Positions 1 through 12,700 of a DNA stretch of 64,000 bases are shown here, in pieces. Both the position numbers and the translations under genes were made by a program. The notes below the pieces were generated by a model. That model was not told the origin of the DNA and did no database searches. It saw only the letters and a list, made by a program, of their open reading frames with translations. The stretch's first letter is position 1; each line of letters starts with the position of its first letter. This stretch comes from Macrocystis pyrifera (Eukaryota > Sar > Phaeophyceae > Laminariales > Laminariaceae): assembly GCA_031763025.1 (NCBI GenBank), contig JASSKH010000021.1, forward strand, positions 5,846,611-5,910,610, read 5' to 3'.

Positions 1-52
1 CGCTAGACAACCCAATCTCGTGAACGCGAGTAAGCAGCAAACACACTCGTAC

Positions 53-804
53 CTCTGGAGGGTGCGTGGATGTCGTAAGTCCGATCAGGTCCTGATCGTC
101 TTTGCTCCTCGCTTCCCTGGTCGGCGGCTGAGCCTGCGGGGCCCCACTCGGACTAGTTCCGTCAGCCCCAGACGAGCTCGCTCCTGCCGAAGCACTCCCC
201 CCAGCGTTCGCCCCACCGGCGATCGCTACCGTTTCGAACGGGGCTGCTAGCCCCCCCAACCCCGCAGCCACCGCCTCGACTCCTGGCTGACGGGCTGTGG
301 CTTCCTCGTATGCTCCGTGAAGCAAAACACAATGCTCCGATTCGAGGAGGGTTCCCGAGGACTGGAGCAGGTCGATAACATGCCCAACCAATAGCCTTGT
401 GGCTTCCGCCTCCCGGTACGCTCGACAGGTTCCGGCCCAATTGGAGGTGGCAATCCTTTCCGCGGCCTCCAGTACTTGGGGCCATGTGTCGGAACCCGGG
501 CGGGACGGCACCTTGGATACCACCCCCCACCGAGCGCGCACGCAGCCTCATGCCGCGAACCCACCGCACAGCTGCTGCCCGTCGCAAGGAAGACACGGGT
601 GAGGTCCAGAACCGCCCCGGCTCCCAAGGCCCCTTGCGTGAAGCAGGGCAGCTGCTCCAGCGGTGTGGAAGGGTCTACCCAGGTCGCCGTCGCCCGATTC
701 GGGTTGGGACGCGGAGCCTCCTCGGGCAACGCCGGGACCGAGGCTGACCCAATAGCAGCAGCGACTACTGGGAGGGCCGGTGTTGAGCGCGTGGTTCTCG
801 GCAT
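53..804 (-). CDS. 5' coding exon(s) of an unrecognised gene, leaving the window
   Basis: The minus strand has protein-like sequence from an ATG at 804 towards the window start. The first part, in the ATG frame, is Ala/Pro-rich and includes WVDPSTPLEQLPCF. From about 560 downwards a different register is open to base 1 and reads much more like protein than the ATG frame does there; it includes TWPQVLEAAERIA and AYREAEATRLLVGHVIDLLQ, followed by an Ala/Gly/Ser-rich stretch. A good splice donor (GAG then GTACGA) sits after base 53, so the exon probably ends there and the gene continues to the left. The change of register falls near a run of six G and could be an assembly error or real decay. I do not recognise the family. 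A host intracellular protein is my default; a gag-like origin is possible. Confidence 0.45.
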
Positions 805-2315
805 CCTTCAAAACTCTCACGACGTTCGCGACCGATTCGTAAAGCTTACAAGGTTTCGGGAGCGAAAGGAAGAAGTCACCTCGCTTCGATACAAATTCTA
901 TATCTATATTTGTCTGTTCAATGGGGCTCCTCGACAGGAATACGCTGCTCACCTATTGCTGTCCTACCCGAATGTTTTATGAAACCGACGATACTAAAAT
1001 TGTTTTCCCCAAGTACGCACGTAAGCATTAGAATTGTTAACACGTCGGATGACACATCTTATCTACTTCGACCTCATGATCTACCGTAGATAATTCAGGG
1101 CTGCTTGTGATTCTGGGTCTGGTTGACCTGGGTGTACTGAGAACAGGAGGGAGAGTGATGAGACGAGGCAGCGGAGGCGCCTGGGGTTGGGGTCGGGGGG
1201 GGTGTGCACGGACATGTATGCATGCCTTTTTGAGGTTATTTCTTCAAACGTTGAGTGCAACACTTGGAGAGAGCATATTTGATGTTATTTGAAATGCATT
1301 GGATAGTGGAGGACGCAAGGTTCGCGGGCTCGTTTCTCGTTTGAAGTACGTAATACCGCAAAGGGCATGCGACCACCGATTCACTCTGGCAAGGAAAGTA
1401 CGATAGAGACGACCGAGAGCGTCTGGTACGTTTATCTACCGAATAATATGTAGATTGAGCGGGAATACCGACTGAAAACCAGCTTAGTCTGGAGTCTGCG
1501 GCCGGTCGCCATGTGTAGCAATGTTGAAGGGAGTTGTGAGGTTCTAGCATGTACTTGTTGAGCACAATATTTGGAGATCCCGAATGGCCAGTGCGTCTAG
1601 GTTGATTGAGACAGCACGTACATGTCCACGGGAGCAGTATTAAGGATATTCCTTAGATCGGTCGCGTTCTACCGATATCAAGCCAGAATACTTGCAGCGC
1701 TTATCCCGCAATGTTCGCCCACGTGCAGCCCGTTTCGATCAAAGGTGAAAGGGGGGCAGTTGCTACGACGTATATTTATTGCTCGGTAAAGATGTTGGTA
1801 CTGTAAGTAGACGCGTTCTGCGATAGAGGTAGCACATTTCCGCCATTTTTCTTTTTTCTGAATGACGGGGTTCCACAACCCAAAATCGTCGGAATGCCAA
1901 TCTTGATTCGAAAAATAGCATTTTTGTATACTTAGACGATGGGATTATTCATCGGGATGCAGTTTGATTTTTGCTGAAGTCAGTTTTCGGGTGAGGGATG
2001 GAGCTCCTTTAAGTGAGGAGCCTCAGACAAATTAGGGTGAACCTCTACCGTAGAACGCCTCAGTAGATCTTCAAAGTATCTCCCCTCCCGACACAACATA
2101 AAACCTGTAACGGGGATGCGAAACTACGCTATATCCTTTAGCGTCGTTTGCGCGATGTCCATGCTGTTTGCAATGCGAGGGTACACGTGCACAGGTTGCC
2201 GAATTCTTGAAGAACGGGCGTGCCATTGGTCGCAGGCGGTTCACTCGAAGAACAGACGTTCTATTTTGATCGGAGACAACAAGAGTATTGGCAACACGAA
2301 CATGTCTGTATATGT
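805..2315. other. No gene recognised
   Basis: Only short open frames without protein-like composition occur here. This may be the upstream region of the minus-strand coding segment that starts at 804. No clear TATA box, repeat family or RNA gene was seen. Confidence 0.4.
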
Positions 2316-2316
2316 C

Positions 2317-2418
2317 GGGCGAGGAGCGATGACCGACAGAACTACTTTACTGCACCAACCTCAGCTCGGGCGAGGAGCGATGACCGACAGAACTACTTTA
2401 CTGCACCAAGCTCAGGCA
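2317..2418. repeat. 51-bp tandem duplication
   Basis: Two head-to-tail copies of a 51-base unit beginning CGGGCGAGGAGCGATGACC are almost identical. The unit length is a multiple of three. The repeat lies inside an open plus-strand frame (2116-2511) with a hydrophobic N-terminus, giving two copies of a 17-residue peptide (GRGAMTDRTTLLHQPQL-like). That frame has no other support, so I annotate the repeat and not a gene. Confidence 0.7.
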
Positions 2419-2644
2419 CATACCGTTGGTAAACCCCCAGACAGGTCTAGGTGGTCGCCATTGCGCGCGGTAGCGTTGTTCGTGTCTCCGCTGTCCGGGG
2501 GAGAGTTTTAGGGCTGCAGTCCGTTTTGGAGACCAACCAGTCAAATTCCAAGTAAGTTGTTCCCAAAACAGGACAGCGGTCCTAAAACGGGTAAACGCGT
2601 GTTTCCAAAATAAGCTCTGAGGGATCGCAACAACGTGATGCTTT

Positions 2645-2835
2645 CGTGTGATGGGTCCACAGTGGGACCATTGTGGACCTACAGGGTCTTCGTAAGCCTG
2701 TTGATGGTGGGTTCACGACTCATGATCTTTGTGTATGGTAGGTCCATGGTGACGTTTGGTGGGTCCAAGCTGGGTTCATGGTGGGTCTGTAACTCGTGTG
2801 CGTTGGTGCTTCGAGGATGGTGGGCAGCAGTGAAT
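2645..2835. repeat. Degenerate GGTGGGTCCA-type short repeat
   Basis: Imperfect copies of a roughly 20-base unit containing GGGTCCA or GGTGGGT recur across this stretch. It is simple degenerate repetition without coding meaning. Confidence 0.45.
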
Positions 2836-2994
2836 AACCAATCACCGTTCTCGTAGGTTGGTATCTGTTGACACCATCAAGAGGCTAATACATACGACTA
2901 CTGTACGGTTACTTAAGGACAGTACGTTGTCGTATCGATATATATATACGGGGAAGCAAAACACAAAAATCCAAATCAGGAACCAGGAAAAAAA

Positions 2995-3410
2995 ATGTAC
3001 CATACGAGTAAGTGGCACCACGACGACCATCACGCCACCATTAACAACCAACCACCATCACAACCAGGCTTCGCATCCAGCTCCGCTCCACAGTCTTACC
3101 CCCTCCTCTCCTGTTTTGGCTTGAGCTCGCTGGCGCTATCGACTGCCTCGGTCCGTCACCCTGCTGCTGCTCCTGAAAAAAGTGAAAAACAAAAACATAT
3201 ACCAAATACGAACATATCACGCACGACCACCACCACCACCGCCGCGACCACCATCACCACCGCAGACAACAACCCCGGCTTGGCTTTCAGCCCCGCTCCG
3301 CTGTCGACCTCTCTTCTTTTCTGTTTCGGCCGTTGCTGGGTGCGTGTGTTTGGGGCACTATCCTGCTGTCTTGCTGCTTGCTTTCGACAGTCTCCTTGAA
3401 AACACCCGGC
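2995..3410. repeat. Degenerate ~205-bp tandem duplication, low complexity
   Basis: Two diverged copies share the same order: an ACC/CAC-rich tract, then a block like CTTCGCATCCAGCTCCGCTCC, then a CCTCTCCTGTTTTGGC-like block. The Thr/Pro/His-rich open frames seen here follow from this composition and are not evidence of a gene. Confidence 0.45.
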
Positions 3411-4170
3411 ACACAAAAAAACCCATGAAAACCCCAGTTGCTGCTCGGGAAACGCCTGGCCGTACTAAATGTTTCAACAACGACTACGAACAATGCGGTC
3501 CCTGAAACGTTAATACGAGAAACAGGTATTCGCTCAAAACAAACGAAAAGGTCTATCTTGTTGAATACGTCACACATACGTCGCTGCCAATACCAATCGG
3601 TGTTCGACTATACGCTGTGCCGTATAACATACGTTGAACGAGTGACAGAGCCCGCGAACTCTACTGTACGTCCTCGACCACATCGAGTGTACTCGAAATC
3701 ACAAACATCGGATTTATCGGTGCATTGCCTGCCAATACTGTGGTACGACAGAAGACAAAACAAAACCCTCTCGAGAACAAGATATGTCCGTACACTCCCT
3801 GCCAACTCCATCCCCGGCGGCCTTCGCCGCCCCGTCTCCGGCACCGTATCATAGTCCACGGACGATTATCAACCATGGCAGTATCACAAACAGCGCGGAA
3901 AGATCTACTGCCGTAAATCGTGATGGCGAAATCGATCAACTTGTCAGACGCGTAAAGCGATTCCTAGCTCTCCGACGGCTAGGAATCGCATAGAAACATA
4001 TACTGAAAAACATATATATATATATATATGTATATATCCGTTTGTTTGCCAAGACCACACGGGATGTGCACCAGTTATCCCCCGTTGAGGACCTCCGTTG
4101 GCGCTAAAAACCATGGATATTGGCAAAAATGTGTTCCCCCTGCCCCCCTGCCCCCCTCCCCCCCATATCA
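3411..4170. other. No gene recognised; contains an AT dinucleotide run
   Basis: No coding signal was seen on either strand. An (AT)n microsatellite occupies about 4012-4037. Confidence 0.4.
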
Positions 4171-4371
4171 TGGCTGCTGCTTGTCGTATTGAGTGTCTTG
4201 CTGCGCAGCTTCTCGCCGCTCTCGACGAAGCGCCGTGGTGATCTCGGACAATAGCGCGCTTACCTCCATCGGTATCAGAGCGGGATAATGCCTGTTGTTA
4301 AGGATACCGGGCGCACGATGGACAGGGGCGGGGATGGCGGGGGCACAAAGTTTCCCGTTTAGAGCAGTCAA
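4171..4371 (-). CDS. Weak candidate 3' exon, unrecognised
   Basis: The minus strand is open for about 66 codons and ends in a stop at 4171. The C-terminal half (MEVSALLSEITTALRRERRE) looks like an amphipathic helix. There is no ATG at the 5' side and no convincing acceptor apart from a long C-run upstream on that strand. It could be a terminal exon or chance. Confidence 0.2.
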
Positions 4372-4394
4372 TGGTCCACAATGGGTTTACACGC

Positions 4395-4412
4395 GGGGGG
4401 GGGGGGGGGGGG
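4395..4412. repeat. Homopolymer G(18)
   Basis: An uninterrupted run of 18 G. Such runs are prone to sequencing and assembly length errors. Confidence 0.95.
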
Positions 4413-5079
4413 CATGTCGGTGTTGCCAGGCACAGGTGACCTGATTTCAAGCCCGGCGCCGAAAACGAGCAGGCAGAACAACAGCCGCCCCAACGGGGTA
4501 CTCGCGCTTAACCCAGAGCATCGTAGGCTGTCAACGGTTCAGCGGCCTGAGTAGAACGGATTAGCCTCGCTGAGAGTACATATCAAATGGGTAAACGTCT
4601 CGGGACAGATTTGGAACTTGAAACCGTCTGAGATTTGCCGGAGGTCTGCATACCAACTACCTTATAGAACTATGCAACATGCTACGGTCACATGCAGGAA
4701 AATGCACCAAGCAGGCTTGTTCTCGCGTCAGTTTGTTTTTAATTTTTCCCAAGTTTGAATCATAAAAATGAAGTTCAAGGGCTGAAAAGAATAGGTGCTT
4801 GGCTTCATTTACGGTGGAGACGACATCATTGGGAAACGGATGTATACGTACAATGACGTGATATCGTACGTCTCCACATGATGGGGGTAAGTAATGCTTT
4901 ACTACAATAATTACAGAGACTGACGAGGCTCCTCAACCGGAACCTCAACTCCTTATCGTTGGAATACCATTTTGCGGTTCGTACGCATCAGGTTTCTATA
5001 TACGGGTATGCCTTCCAATACATCCCTTTTCTTATATTCGCCATGCTCTTCTCTCTCCGTCCCGCGTATATGGTAACTC

Positions 5080-5240
5080 AGACCCGGGGGTCACAAAGTA
5101 GGTGATTCTTTCCCCCCCCCCCCCCCCCCCCCCATTGCGGCTCGTGCCTTGTATTATTTATCGCGCGAATAGTTCGGCGTTTTCTTCCCTGGTCGACTCG
5201 CATCAAGCCGTTTCAGGCTATGGCATCTTCAAAAGTCAGC
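5080..5240 (-). mobile_element. Old, decayed copy of the tRNA-headed SINE
   Basis: The order GGTCACA, AGGTG, C-rich run, CGTGCCTT, TTATCGCGC, TTC, then GGTCGACTCGCATC parallels the antisense body of the SINE copies at 23-34 kb (GGTCACAGGTG, CCCCCC, CGTGCC, TTATCGCGC, GTCGATTTTCATC). Many substitutions separate it from the young copies, and the tRNA-like head is not recognisable. The run of 22 C at 5112-5133 replaces the shorter C-tract of the family. Confidence 0.5.
5112..5133. repeat. Homopolymer C(22)
   Basis: An uninterrupted run of 22 C within the old SINE copy. The Pro-rich open frame that crosses it is an artefact of the run. Confidence 0.95.
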
Positions 5241-6736
5241 TTCCGGGTAATGAGGTCCACTTGGGGCTATGCAAAAGTGGAGGGGTCTTGCAAACTACGA
5301 CAGTATATGTTAGCAGCTTTACCGTAGCTTCCCGTGAGCATTGTGCATGTACCGTAAAACTAAAAAACATCAGCTGTGGCATCGAGGACTCAGTCGAGAC
5401 TCAGCCTTGCGAGTTGTGCGTGATACTGGCGATACTTCGGTTGCGCGTACTATTGGCACGGGTTATATGTGGGCTTATACATGATAAACATCCCGTAAAA
5501 GAGGACAAAATCTTAAGATTCAGAAATAAGAGAGTGCGCACATGTGTAGTGGATGATAAAAAAATGATGATAGCTCACCGTCCATCTCTAGGTGGAGTGG
5601 CCCATGACTGACCGCCCGTAATATCAAAGCCTTGAACCATGGGAACTCCGAGCCGATCCATGACGTTCTCAGCGCGCTCGTTCAAGTTGGCAACTCCACT
5701 TTGGCTGAAGATTCCTGTTAGCCGGAAGAGGCGACGCATTCACGCTCAAGGCTACGCTGGTACCCGAGAGTCTCCTGGTTCTCGGGTTTCCAGTGACTCT
5801 AATCTCTACAGGTTTTATCGGAAAAGAAAAAATAACGTCGCTATTTCAACACGCTGCGTTTAGAACTTCGGCCGGTTCGTGCCTACCGGAGAGCGACCGT
5901 GACTTGAAAGAGGCTCATCACAGCAGCTTGTGCTTCTCTCGAGATTGATCTCTCGCACGTTTTCAACAAAGGCGTACACCTCGACTTAGAGGTGCTGCAG
6001 TGATGGAATTCAGTCAAACTTCGGGGTGCATAAAATGAGACCAGAAGCAAGTCCGAACCGAACGTTTGCACTAACCCGCGATATTGAGGGATGCTCCTTA
6101 TATGGGGGGTGTGAGGGCGTCGGGGGCGCTAGACGGCAGTTGTAGGCAGCGAAACACGACTCAAGAGGTGGGGTTCGTGTATTCGAAGTTGCTATCGAGT
6201 ATCGAAATGCTCTCGAAAACAATAAAATGTTTCATTTCACGCAAGGGAGCAGTAGCACTATGGCCACATCACTGATGAAGAAATGGCCTTCGCTACGAGA
6301 TTTCTGTTCTCCATGCGGGTGATATATCTCTCAGGTGGTCGTCGTCCAAGACGCTGCGAGAGGAAACACGAAGTTCCCATGATGGGTAGTAAATGTCTAG
6401 GCCCAAAAACGTGCATGAATGGGCTAAAAAGCTCAGGATTCTTGTATAGTTGCATCAACTTCTCCACAACTACGAAATACGGATCTTGGTTGCAAATCCC
6501 TCACTCGAATTTCACGTCGTGTGTATATGTTGCAGAACCGCTTACGCGTGGTTGCTTGACGCATTCCTAAGGGTGATATCATCACCTTGACTACACGGTA
6601 ATATATTTCGCGATACATTCCTCCACTTCACAGCAGTTATTCTAGCCTATTCTGTGATCTCGGACTCGATTCTTCCACCATGAGTTTATGCGATTTGTGT
6701 CATCCCCCAGTCACGCGGTGGACGCTGCTGTCATCG
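5241..6736. other. No gene recognised, 3' flank of the spliced gene
   Basis: This lies downstream of the stop codon of the minus-strand gene at 6737. No coding signal, RNA gene or young repeat was seen. The 3' untranslated region and polyadenylation site of that gene should be here but cannot be placed. Confidence 0.35.
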
Positions 6737-9700
6737 TCAATTTTCTTCTTTGAAGTCCACACCCGTCACAATCGTCTCGTCGGCTGACATGTTCGTCCGC
6801 GGGATAGCGTTCGCCCTTCCGCCCGGTTGACGAACGTACTTGACCGAATCATGTCTACGGCAAGGCCAAGTTCCATATGGGGTATATTTCACATTCGAGG
6901 GCCGGTGGCAAACCGTCGTACTGTAGTTACTAAACAAGGTCACGAGTTGCTCACCAAGCGTGCAGATCTCCTCCGGCTCGAACTCGTTCGGCCAATCCAC
7001 ATGCTGTAACGTTATGTTGTTAGCCTGAGGGAAGACAGGGTGTATCGTTATCATAAGAGGGAGTTAGTCGCGAACCACTTCCGCTTCAACAGTAGAATCG
7101 CCGTTCTGCTCTATCATAAAAAGCAAGTCGCACGTTTGTCGCGATTTATTTCACGCAGGCGAAATTCGATGGCATTCAACTTGAAGTATGGGAGCTCAAC
7201 CCTGTGCACGATACACATACAAACCAAAGCATGTACCAGAGGGGAGGAGGGGGAGGGGCTGGGACTATAACGGGTATCTGGAAGACAGCCGAATGTGGAA
7301 ACTCATGCGAGATGAGCTGGGGAGTGGATGAGCATGGCGACTAAAAACAAAACAAAACAAAACATCAAAAACGACCGTCCTGAACAGCATCACGGACGCA
7401 CCACGACAGAGGTAGCCCTCGTTTAGGCGAAGCCATTTCCCACCGACGTGGTTGCTAAATAGAGGATAACTGAGTACCCAATGTCGAAATCACCATCTTC
7501 AGGTTATACATAAACATTTGTCGTGGGCCTATAGTCGGTCAGGGTATCGTTCTCTTCGTCTGAGTTTCGTGGGTTGGATAATGTACCAAGCTTCCTCCAA
7601 GGTTAGGATCTTCAGAAGGTAGCGTGCCGGTGCAGTTCTTGATTCCACGGGAATACCAGGCTGGTTTCAATTTGGGGGCTCGGCAGTGTATATACTGGTA
7701 TGTTCTGAACCAGGTATGGTACACCAGACATATACAACGTGTGCATCTGTTGGGTACGTGCGCGGATATCAGTTTGAGTTTTTGTTTTCTGCGGGAAGTA
7801 CGATTGGTTTCAGTGATGCGCACATTTCACGCTGTTTTCTTTGAGGTACAACATTGGTATGTCTACAGTGCTATTTTCCCACTCCAGAGCTGTTGCGGGC
7901 TCTCTCTTTCGTCAACGGAATACTAGATTATAGCGACGAGATCGTATGACAGCAACGACCACAAACACTACACCATGTCGCGGCGATTCAAAATGAAAAA
8001 CCGCCTGTGCTCACCGTCTCACGACATGTTGCCAGCCTGGGTTCGTACCCTTCCTCGTACTCCCGCACTCGATAATAGCGTACTCGCCGTCCAGCCGGTC
8101 AAACGCGAAGCTGTGTGTCGTCATGAAAGCCTCGCCCATGGGAATTCTGTTCTCGGGGCTTCCGCCCCCTGAGCGATAGAACATAACCGCCTCCTCCAGT
8201 AAACGTTCGTAGTGTACCCAGCTGTACGTTGACGGGTCGTGAGCGCGGGGGCATAGGTTGTGCAAGCGCGATGTCTATTGGCGTGGCAGGCATGCTATAT
8301 TACAATATAGGGCTGCACCTAAAACATGCGTCTGAGGTCCTTCGCTTGACGAGATCTATACCCTGCCAGAACCCCGACCTTGAGAAAAAAAAAGTGTAGA
8401 ACGCGACGAACACTGCGATGCCCCAGGTATGGCGCTGCTACGAGTACTGCTTAAACGACTATCGGTAGTACCCGGAGAAATCCGCGTACCAGCTAATACC
8501 CGTATTTTATTCCGGACGGCGTAGCACACAGAAGCACGTCGAAGGACGGAATAGCTAACTAGATTCTGGTGATGTGGAAGCGACCAACTGTTTTGCTCGT
8601 GGGTAGCAAGCTCAGCGCATGGTTATAAGTTCAAGCTCATTTTTGTTTTGTTAAATCATCACATTCAAGTTCCAGCTCATGGGAGGACACACGCTTAGCA
8701 ACCGTGTAGACCATCCGTGGTCACAGGCGTCGTCCTTTTTCATCGTAGTATGCTGCCTCGCGCTCTCGTGCTTGCAGCGACATCAGCTAAAAACAAAGAC
8801 ACGCCCAAATATTGTGACCGATCTGGGAGCAGCTATAATATCAATGTTCATTATATTTTTATCTGGAGTGGTCTAAATATCTCTGTGGTTTGTGAACCCT
8901 CTGGATATCGAGCCCTGGCCTTCTTGTCCACCGGAGGTGAAATTTGATATTTGAAATGAGATGGTCACCACGAACGTCCTTATGAGGATGGTACCTTATT
9001 TTCTGAGCGCCCCGCCCGAGGAGAGGCTCAATATCTGGCCCTAAACATATTTTCTGAGATGCTTGTTCGCGCCCAGCCCATCCAATATTTCCGTGCGCTA
9101 CTTATATAACCCTAAAAACAAACATCCTGCTAACTGTTACCTGTACCGAAGTAAAAATGTCATACTCTCGAGTAGTTGCTCCCGTAAAATACCCAGCCGG
9201 TCAAAAAACAATGTTGAGACAAAACGTGGAAACCCCTGCCGCGGGACAAGCCTCACACGCTTCTTTTATTAGGGCTTAGAAGAGTACTCACATATCGAGA
9301 TGGCCGCTTGACACCCGCCGGTCGGGATCGATCTGCAGGAAGTGCAGGCCGCATCCAAAGTACACAAAGTCCGCGTGCACCTCCGATGTCACGCACGATT
9401 CGAACTCCTGGCGAGCGGATGTACGTGGCTGGCGTCATCATGCACTTACATTTGCGGCAGTGAAACACGACGAAGTCTCTAAAATACACGACACGTGAGG
9501 AACAGGTTTTCGTAGAGGTGTGCCTTACCCGGTACCGGTATATACCTGTGTTAAATCTCCTCTGGTGAAAACGCAGACACATAAGAGTAGAAACGCCTGA
9601 GGTTTCACAGGGTGTGGTTAGGATCCACGCCCAGTCTTTGTACTACCTTGCAATGATGCTCGGTGGCATAGCGGTAATCGTTAGCACTAATGGAGTGTAG

Positions 9701-12700
9701 CAGTATATTTGGCGCTCTGGGTATATTTGGTTTTTGTGGGAAGCGGTAGCACGCATATCTTTGGTGTTTAGTGGGTCGTTACGTGTTTGTGTTTGCGACA
9801 GCGAACCCACCAACGCCTTTCACGGCGCAATCCAGCGGGGGGTGCCAGCCATTGAAAGGGTGATCAAAAACAACGAAGTAAAAACCAACGTCGGTACAGG
9901 TGACAGAAACACGTCAGAGACAATGTGCAGGCTTAAAAACTCGGTTAACCCTTTCGGTACTGCAGTTCCGTTTTGGGTACAAAAATCTTCGAATTCGAGA
10001 GGTTAGGCCCTTAAACGGGACAGCAGTTCAAGAAAGGGCTGACATTACAGTCGGTTTAGAGGCTAACGAAACATATCGTGCGACGCAAATGGGATACCGG
10101 TGGTTCCTTGGTTGGGGAGCTTCGTCAGTCAGAAATACTTCGGCGAACAAAAAAGGTGCTGCCTAGCCCTATCGTGGCACGCTTCCAGGAAGGGTGGTGG
10201 CTCCTTGCCTGCGCTCCTCGCACCGAGGTAATCAATATCGTACCCGATACACGGCCACGGAGAACGTTTACCTGCCCAACCCGACCACTATTGTCGTATG
10301 CGCTATAGCCTGGAAACAAATATACGTGTACTTCAGAACAATAACCTACCTGTAGTTGTTCACTTGGACGAGCTCAACAGGTCAGAAAACACCGAGCAAA
10401 ACTTGTGCAACTCCCACCGCGGGATGGGTCTAAGGTCATCCGCGCGCGGCTTAACATACCTTGGTATACTCCAGGCTGAGAACGAAGCCTTCGCCTTTGG
10501 GTGGATTGCCAAATTTGTTGACGCCCCGTTCAGCTCCGGTGCATCTCATGTCCACTAGGTTCGCGTTATCGCTATCACCATAGCTGATACACTGGTTCCT
10601 GCCGTCGGCGGCTTTTCTTTGCGACAACACCCAAGACAGCACGTTGGCTTGCATCTTCGAAAATGGTCGTAGTGATGGTGATTTGTTGTGGTGGCGGTGA
10701 TGGGGGTGGTGGTGGCGGCAGTGGTCATGATGATGCCCACAATGATGATGCCGGTCATGATAACAGTGGTGATGCAGACGATGACGATGATGGTTGTGAT
10801 GTTGGTGATGATCATTGTGGTGACGACAGTCGGGCGGGGAGGCAGCTCAGTTAGAAAATAAACAGACCATAGGGCTGAGGCAAGCACGGGTTCTGCGTAC
10901 GATCAAAAATCCAGACCGGGTGTAGTCGGTACACGCAGACGGGTCTCAGTTGCCAAGACGTACCGTGATCGTGGTGTCGGGTCTTCGCGTCATGCAGTCA
11001 TGATATGGCCAACGAGCAGGTCCAAGGGATACTCGCAGCATACTCTATTTTTCTTATACATGCTACCAGACAGCGTGGACCGTGAACTTCACCGTCGCAG
11101 GAAGAGGAGGAAGACGACGAAGGAAACCCTGAAAGGGATACGCCTGTGCGAGAGTATCTTACTCCCTCTGTGCTTATATTGAGGCACCATGGGTACAGTC
11201 CGGTTGACATTAGCGTGCATGCATTTTGTGCATGTTCAAGCAGTATGTATGGGGGTACATTGTGTGATATATACCATAGTACCAAATTATCAGCCGCCAA
11301 AGACCTTTAGAGCCAATCTGGCATGTACATCGCACCACAGGTTAGGCAAACACAAGAAAGAGCGGTCTGAGCTGTGATCCATATACGCTAGGTTTGCCCT
11401 CAAGTATTTCCTGCTACGAGATAGTACGTATCGTTCGCTCTGCGCACAACTGCAAGCACCGTTGTGGTATGAGTGTGAAAAGACAAAAAAAATGGTTTTG
11501 ACGTAATGGTACGTAGAGTAAACGTTTCTTGGAGAGCGGTTAACCCCCTTGGGACTTCAGAGGGGACAGTTGGCCCTAAACCGTGACCTTTTCAGCAACA
11601 GCAACTGCGTGATTGTAGAGTGGGCCACAATGGCTCCAGCGTCACAATGCAAGGGGTCATGCGGCACAGGCGCGACATGATATTACCCGTGCTTGAGGGC
11701 GTTCACGAGTATAGATGGTTAATACCATCAGTGTTACCAACCATCGTTGTGGTCGTTATCTCGGGGTTACGAGGGGATAAACACCGCTTAGTCTGTTCCG
11801 CCTAAAGGCCGGCTCGTTCCACCTACAGGTCGGCGCGACCCGGTTCGCAAGGAATTCAAAACGAAAACAGACGCCGGCGAACGACGACCATCACTCTCTT
11901 TGATCGAAATCGGCAGATCGAAAACAAGGAGGCATCTTACCCTCATGGTGCTGTCCCCAACCACGTGGATCTTGAACTCTTGGTCAGAATGTATACCAAC
12001 CTCAAGCGTCACGCCGTCACCGCTGTCTTCTTCCGACTTCTGCGTCGCGGCACGTTTCTCGATCGCCAAGAATAGTTGGTCTGCCTGATTTTGGAGCATT
12101 ATTCTCCTGAGCGCCAGACAGCACGCGACGTTCGGACGACCGTCCGGTAAGGTACGCCGTTGGTGGGCCTACGGCTTAGTTTATCGTCCCACAAAACATG
12201 ACGATTCTTTCTTGAAACCGTATGTGAGGTACTGTCCTGTGCAGTACTTCTGGGTTTGAGCAATGTTGTGCCACGCGGTGGATACGTACGACAAGCGCGA
12301 GTCTTGAAACCCGCCTCAAGCTTGGCACTTAAAGCTCAACCCGTGGTACATACAACCGAAATCTCTACCGCCATTGAAGGCTCATCATAGCGGTCATAGG
12401 CGCAAGGTTAGGTCTTGGCCCGTCGACCCTAGGCGCTGGAAAGCTCGCATGATGCATGGTACATACCATCGTAGTAACGGCACGTCATTGACCATGCTTT
12501 ATTCTAGAATGCCTTCATAAAAGGGATTTACGAGGACCTTTGCTGTTGCTATTATTGCGCAACGCGCGCGGTGTCGCGCAACCTCCGTGGTTCGTTAATC
12601 CATGACACCAACACAAACAAAAACGGCGAAGGAATATGTGTTCGACGCTGTTCGAGCCGAAGAAGTTCTGTCAAACGAGTATACTACCTAGAAACACCGA

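Noticed and set aside
5102-5611. Plus-strand frame of 169 codons starting with poly-Pro
   Set aside because: It opens in the C(22) run and crosses an old SINE copy; the composition is random afterwards.
9450-9527. Protein-like stretch ending at AAT|GTAAGT, just upstream of exon 7 of the spliced gene
   Set aside because: Using it would need a 42-base intron, and the preceding exon does not have the right phase.
10274-10311. Possible 38-base exon between exons 6 and 7
   Set aside because: Splice sites look good (TTTCCAG and CAG|GTAAAC), but inclusion breaks the phase into exon 7. It could be an alternative or poison exon.
11067-11128. Possible extra exon of the spliced gene between exons 5 and 6
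   Set aside because: It has an acceptor and donor, but its end phase does not fit the next exon, while exon 5 joins exon 6 directly in phase and creates GDSTMR.
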